Assembly (NCBI GenBank): GCA_015143735.1
Contig: VKHC01000066.1
Location: 1-21,160 of the forward strand
DNA: 21,160 nt
Direction of reading: 5' to 3'
Source: Synura sp. LO234KE
Taxonomy: Eukaryota; Sar; Synurophyceae; Synurales; Mallomonadaceae
A model generated the notes under the pieces. It did no database searches. It had not been told where the DNA came from and saw nothing but the letters and a program-made list of their open reading frames with translations. Position numbers and translations under genes: made by a program. How positions within the stretch are numbered: the first letter of the stretch is position 1; each line of letters opens with the position of its first letter. Positions 18,187 to 21,160 of the stretch are shown here, one piece after another.

Positions 18187-18335
18187 GATTGTTGCGGAAC
18201 TTATTACGATATTTTAAGATCCCTATGACGAGCATTACAGCGGATATCTTAACAAAGCCGCTCCCTGCAGAAGCTCATCGGAGACATATTTCTAGTCTCC
18301 TGGTGATCATCTATCCAGAGGATGAAGGGCGTTAA
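18187..18335 (+). pseudogene. Copia RNase H C-terminus (ADILTK block)
   Basis: Right after the LINE A-run, ELITIF (18197-18214) continues the Copia strand. A one-base shift at a T-run gives RYFKIPMTSITADILTKPLP (18207-18266) and ...HRRHISSLL to a TAA at 18333-18335. A-D-I-L-T-K-P-L is the terminal signature of Copia polyproteins, so this fixes the element's coding end. It was separated from the rest of RNase H by the LINE. The first 14 bp form the right copy of the LINE's probable target-site duplication. Confidence 0.9.
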
Positions 18336-18937
18336 GGATTGTCTATCAGCACTCCTTATTTGCAATCCGTTTTAAGTAAGAGTGCTCGTAGGCTTGTAGA
18401 GCTTTAGAATGGCACTCAAAAATATGCTACGGATTTTTCTAATTTCTAAGTTTTTTTAGACGGAACTCCACATAGTTCATTTATGGTGTATGAAAATGCC
18501 TACGTATATGTTATATGAGTGTGTAGTAATCAATGTCAATATAGACTCAGTCTTGCTCTATTTGTCTAAGGGAGACTGCCAGAATATCTGCTTATACGAA
18601 AAAGAGCACAGTATTTCACTAGTAAGTCGGGATCACGAGCAAAGGTACTGAAGGGTACCCTAAGCAGTCTAGCTTGGGGTGGTGTGTCTATCTACCAAGG
18701 GATCTGTAGCTGGAGGAATGTACTTTATGCGTGTCTAAGACTTGAGTACAGTTGCTGGCTAGTTCTCAGGTACTTTGGAATTTTTATTTATCGGAATAGT
18801 ACTGCTTATAGTTATATATAAGACGGTTAAGGTTTATCTCAGTGTACGAACACCAGTACATGTCTATACTCTTTCCGGAAAATCTTACATCACCTATACG
18901 CAAATGCATGCAACACGCAAAATGTCTACTAGTTAAG
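18336..18937 (+). other. Expected 3' LTR region of the Copia element, borders unresolved
   Basis: AT-rich, no coding frame. The 3' LTR should begin soon after 18335, preceded by a purine-rich tract (GAGGATGAAGGG at 18318-18329 is a weak candidate). TTATATATAAG at about 18812 could be its TATA box. I found no convincing match to the DNA upstream of 9544, so LTR identity is an expectation from the element type. Confidence 0.35.
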
Positions 18938-19035
18938 AGCCCCCCATGTGCCAACTGGCAAACCCCGTGACTGAGTGAGGGTAGGGGGAGGAAGCCTTTG
19001 CCCGAGGGCGAATGAACGGCCCCCTCAGGGGAGGG
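18938..19035 (-). repeat. Diverged third copy of the LINE/SINE tail (possible)
   Basis: On the plus strand this reads AGCCCCCCATGTGCCAACTG then GCAAACCCC, which lines up with AGCACCCATATGAGCCAGAT and GGCAAATCCC of the SINE at 9936-9966. GAACGGCCCCCT about 50 bp on parallels AAACGGACCCCCT. The match is short and gapped and no A-tail is visible, so this may be an older related family in the same orientation as the SINE. Confidence 0.4.
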
Positions 19036-19920
19036 TTAGTACGCAGCGGCATTCCCAACTAGGTAGAAGGGAACGCACGCACCACCCCTTGGGGAATATT
19101 TTCCTACAGAGCAACCACAGTGGGAGGTCATGATATTGTAGCGAAGCGGCAAGGAAGTACTACTAACACCAGTGATGTCAGCAAGGGTACTATGTAGGGC
19201 ACAGTATAAGAATTGGAATGCGTGGCGGGAAAAGGTAGACCACCAGTTCGACCTAGACCAGGAAGGCAGGAAAGCAGACAAGCATCTTAGCGGAAAGCTA
19301 ACTAACACATTAAAACTGATCGGTTTCCCGCACGAAGTGAAAGGGGACAAGTGACGAACCACCGGTAAAGGACAAAGGGAGCAGTGTGGACCGAACACAT
19401 TCGAAGCTGCAGACTCAGGCAAGCAACTGGGGTAAAACCTGCAACATGTGAGCTACCACACGCAGCTACCGCTTCTGCAAAGCTATGTTTACCCCGCCTA
19501 CCAGCGTTAGCTATAGCAACGGAAACACTCCTAGCCAGATCGGAGCAGCTCTTGATAGGCATAGATCCCGCATGGGGAGCACTGTATCGTGCGTAGTGGT
19601 CAATGGTAGTGCGATGCCGACGCACCCCTCCGGGAGTTGAGCCTCTTGACTGGGGGTGCATAGTACGAGATCATTTAACCGAGATGGATATAGCTTGGCG
19701 GCGGTCCGCGAGGATTCTACAGCCTCTATAATCTTGTTCCAGAGCGAGTTGACAACGGTATCCCAAGGAACTGGACTATTTCCACGTGTAATATGCACCG
19801 CGCAGCTGCTCAAACTGAAGAGCTATCATATTGTAAGCGAGGTCAGGAATGTGCAATTTTAATCCAATGTTCTCAATTAGGTCCACGAGACTAGGGGCAC
19901 TCCTCGTCGGGTGTAAAACG
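19036..19920. other. No recognised gene; overlapping open frames on both strands
   Basis: Minus-strand frames of 128 codons (19036-19422) and 119 codons (19302-19661) and a plus-strand frame at about 19172-19354 (YKNWNAWREKVDHQFDLDQE, ending TGA) overlap one another. The plus one has the more protein-like content. None has a motif I know. If the tail-like copy at 18938-19035 is real, this stretch could be the upstream part of that minus-strand element, but I see no RNase H here. Confidence 0.35.
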
Positions 19921-20789
19921 TCAGGAGGACGACGTCGTTTTTGGCAGAGTTTCCTCCGCGTGCCGTGTATGCTGTTCACGACAATTGATTTTCGTAAACA
20001 CTGAAATCAGAGGAGGGAGACTCCCTGTCGTCATCATCTGCCTTAGAATAAATCGGATTTGTCGATACCAGAATGTTCTGATTCGCTCCAAATTGGAAAG
20101 CAGTTGATTTAGACCTGCAGCAGTGCTGTGACCGAGCTGAAATTCTGGAACATCATTTGGCAAGCGAAATGATGGAGAGTTATCGCCAGAGCTATGTTGC
20201 GAAGACTTTAGGGTTCGAGTGAACAGCCCTTCAGCTCCAAACCTATCCTATGCGCAAGATTAGCTTGATCAAAAGTCAGTTGAGGATTCATCGTTGCTGG
20301 TGCGCAATCTTGGTTATCATCGGCGCTTCCGCCTTTACTAAGAAATGGAAATAGATTGAAGCCGAGATTTTCCCTCTGATTTGCTTTTATAAATTTGCCA
20401 GCTTGAGGTTCCTAATTGTATTTGATCTCTTCAAATCTGAAGCGTGGAACATAATTGAGGCTATTGCCAAACTGAAATGCTAATTAGGTGGAAGTGGTCA
20501 AATGGGATATTGCAGGATTTGGAGTTGATTTACCATGGGCTTCAAATTTCCTGAAAATTTGTGTTGACCTAAATTCGGGTTTGGGCGGTTGACTAAAAAC
20601 TTGACAATTTTGTCTCTGTCAGTATTGAGTTGGCTGAGGCCTGGATTACCGTCGCATTAAGAAATACTCTTGGATTCCCGTCTCCTTGACGATCGCTATT
20701 TTAAATAGGTTGGTAAAACCAGTTTTGCGATTTTCAATTTCACAGCTCACGCTAGAAGCCGTCAGCAGTGTCGCATTCGCTTTGTAGGG
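19921..20789 (-). pseudogene. Decayed unrecognised coding sequence
   Basis: On the minus strand one frame runs from 20789 to 20208 (194 codons) with only four internal stops, each one C-to-T change away from a sense codon (CAA, CAG or CGA). It includes KETGIQEYFLMRR, RFRFEEIKYN, ENLGFNLFPFLSKGGSADDN and NPQLTFDQANLAHRIGLELK. A second frame, open for 108 codons from 20247 to 19921, carries on with SSGDNSPSFRLPNDVPEFQL and LLSNLERIRTFWYRQIRFIL. Content is rich in Gln, Asn, Phe and Pro. I know no matching family; a retrotransposon structural protein is possible. The low stop count supports, but does not prove, past coding. Confidence 0.4.
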
Positions 20790-21112
20790 TTAGATTACAT
20801 TGATCTAGAGGGCTGTAAGTGAGTTCTGAGGCAAAACTACTCAGGAGCCGAGTGATGAAAGACTTAGATATGTTTTTGGTGGTACAAGCACACAAAACAC
20901 GTTCTCTTTACCAATACTATCATGTCTAAACTGGTTCTTATATCCTTTATCTATGTTGAAACAATGAGATGAAGTTGCACTTGTTCAAGTTGGCGATTGC
21001 TTCCCTTCCTAAATCTATGTTAACTAAGATTGTGATTTAGCTATGATATTCCTACTATTCCAACCCCTCTCCCTCTGCCCGGTCATCTGTGTACCAAAAT
21101 AAAAGCACTTTA
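20790..21112. other. No recognisable feature
   Basis: AT-rich, with no open frame of note. A-T-rich words increase toward the tandem repeat at the right edge. Confidence 0.5.
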
Positions 21113-21160
21113 GTATCCGTTAAAGTGTTCCTAAAGTACCGGTAAAGTACCGTTAAAGTA
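21113..21160. repeat. 11-bp tandem repeat running off the right edge
   Basis: Units read GTATCCGTTAAA, GTGTTCCTAAA, GTACCGGTAAA, GTACCGTTAAA, then GTA at the window end. The consensus is GTACCGTTAAA, and the last two full units are nearly identical. About 4.3 copies are visible and the array probably continues. Confidence 0.85.

Larger units (their letters stand above)
9544..18335 (+). mobile_element. Degenerate Ty1/Copia LTR retrotransposon with nested SINE and LINE insertions
   Basis: Plus-strand remnants appear in Copia order: gag-like (9544-10890), protease D-S-G (11489 on), pre-integrase and integrase with SDNG...NG-IER (11747-12590), reverse transcriptase with KARLVTQGF and a YVDD-like site (15231-15790), RNase H with KTKHIDIIYHF (to about 16460) and ADILTKPLP (18240-18266). 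Integrase before reverse transcriptase is diagnostic of Copia rather than Gypsy. Many stops and frameshifts show it is long dead. Three insertions (9882-10126, about 12640-13872, 16478-18186) account for the excess length. LTR borders are not resolved, so these limits cover only the coding part. Confidence 0.85.

Overview
The window looks like a stretch of transposon graveyard from a eukaryotic nuclear genome. I see no intact host protein gene, no bacterial-style operon, no rRNA and no CRISPR. The recognisable content is a Ty1/Copia LTR retrotransposon, LINE-type sequence with a C-terminal RNase H, and a tRNA-derived SINE, all carrying stops and frameshifts. The LINE RNase H belongs to a form (S-N-N-T-G-E around the catalytic Glu) that I associate with LINEs of algae, protists and some fungi. 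I cannot name the organism from the sequence.

Layout. 1-543: decayed minus-strand coding sequence running off the left edge. 544-3830: mixed-composition DNA with scattered open stretches and no family I recognise. 3831-7231: AT-rich non-coding DNA with three near-perfect hairpins and a pair of ~150-bp direct repeats. 7232-7883: decayed minus-strand coding sequence. About 9544-18335: one Copia element on the plus strand, readable in the order gag-like, protease (D-S-G), pre-integrase/integrase, reverse transcriptase, RNase H and the terminal A-D-I-L-T-K-P-L-P block. It is interrupted by a SINE (9882-10126), a GC-rich LINE fragment plus a long inverted repeat (about 12640-13872) and a 5'-truncated LINE (16478-18186). 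Removing these leaves roughly 5-6 kb, about the usual Copia length. 18336-21160: AT-rich DNA that should include the 3' LTR, a diverged third copy of the LINE/SINE tail, another decayed minus-strand coding region and an 11-bp tandem repeat running off the right edge.

The most interesting point is a LINE/SINE partnership preserved inside one Copia element. The SINE at 9882-10126 has a foldable tRNA-Pro(CGG) head with Pol III A and B boxes, an A-tail and a 19-bp target-site duplication (18/19 identical). Its whole body after the tRNA matches the last ~170 bp of the LINE at 18015-18186, at about 85-88% by eye. This is the arrangement expected when a SINE borrows the 3' end recognised by its partner LINE's reverse transcriptase. 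The 5' junction of that LINE also carries a perfect 26-bp inverted copy of the adjacent Copia target sequence, a scar of the insertion or its repair.

Translations were read by eye, so domain calls rest on motif recognition and not on database searches.
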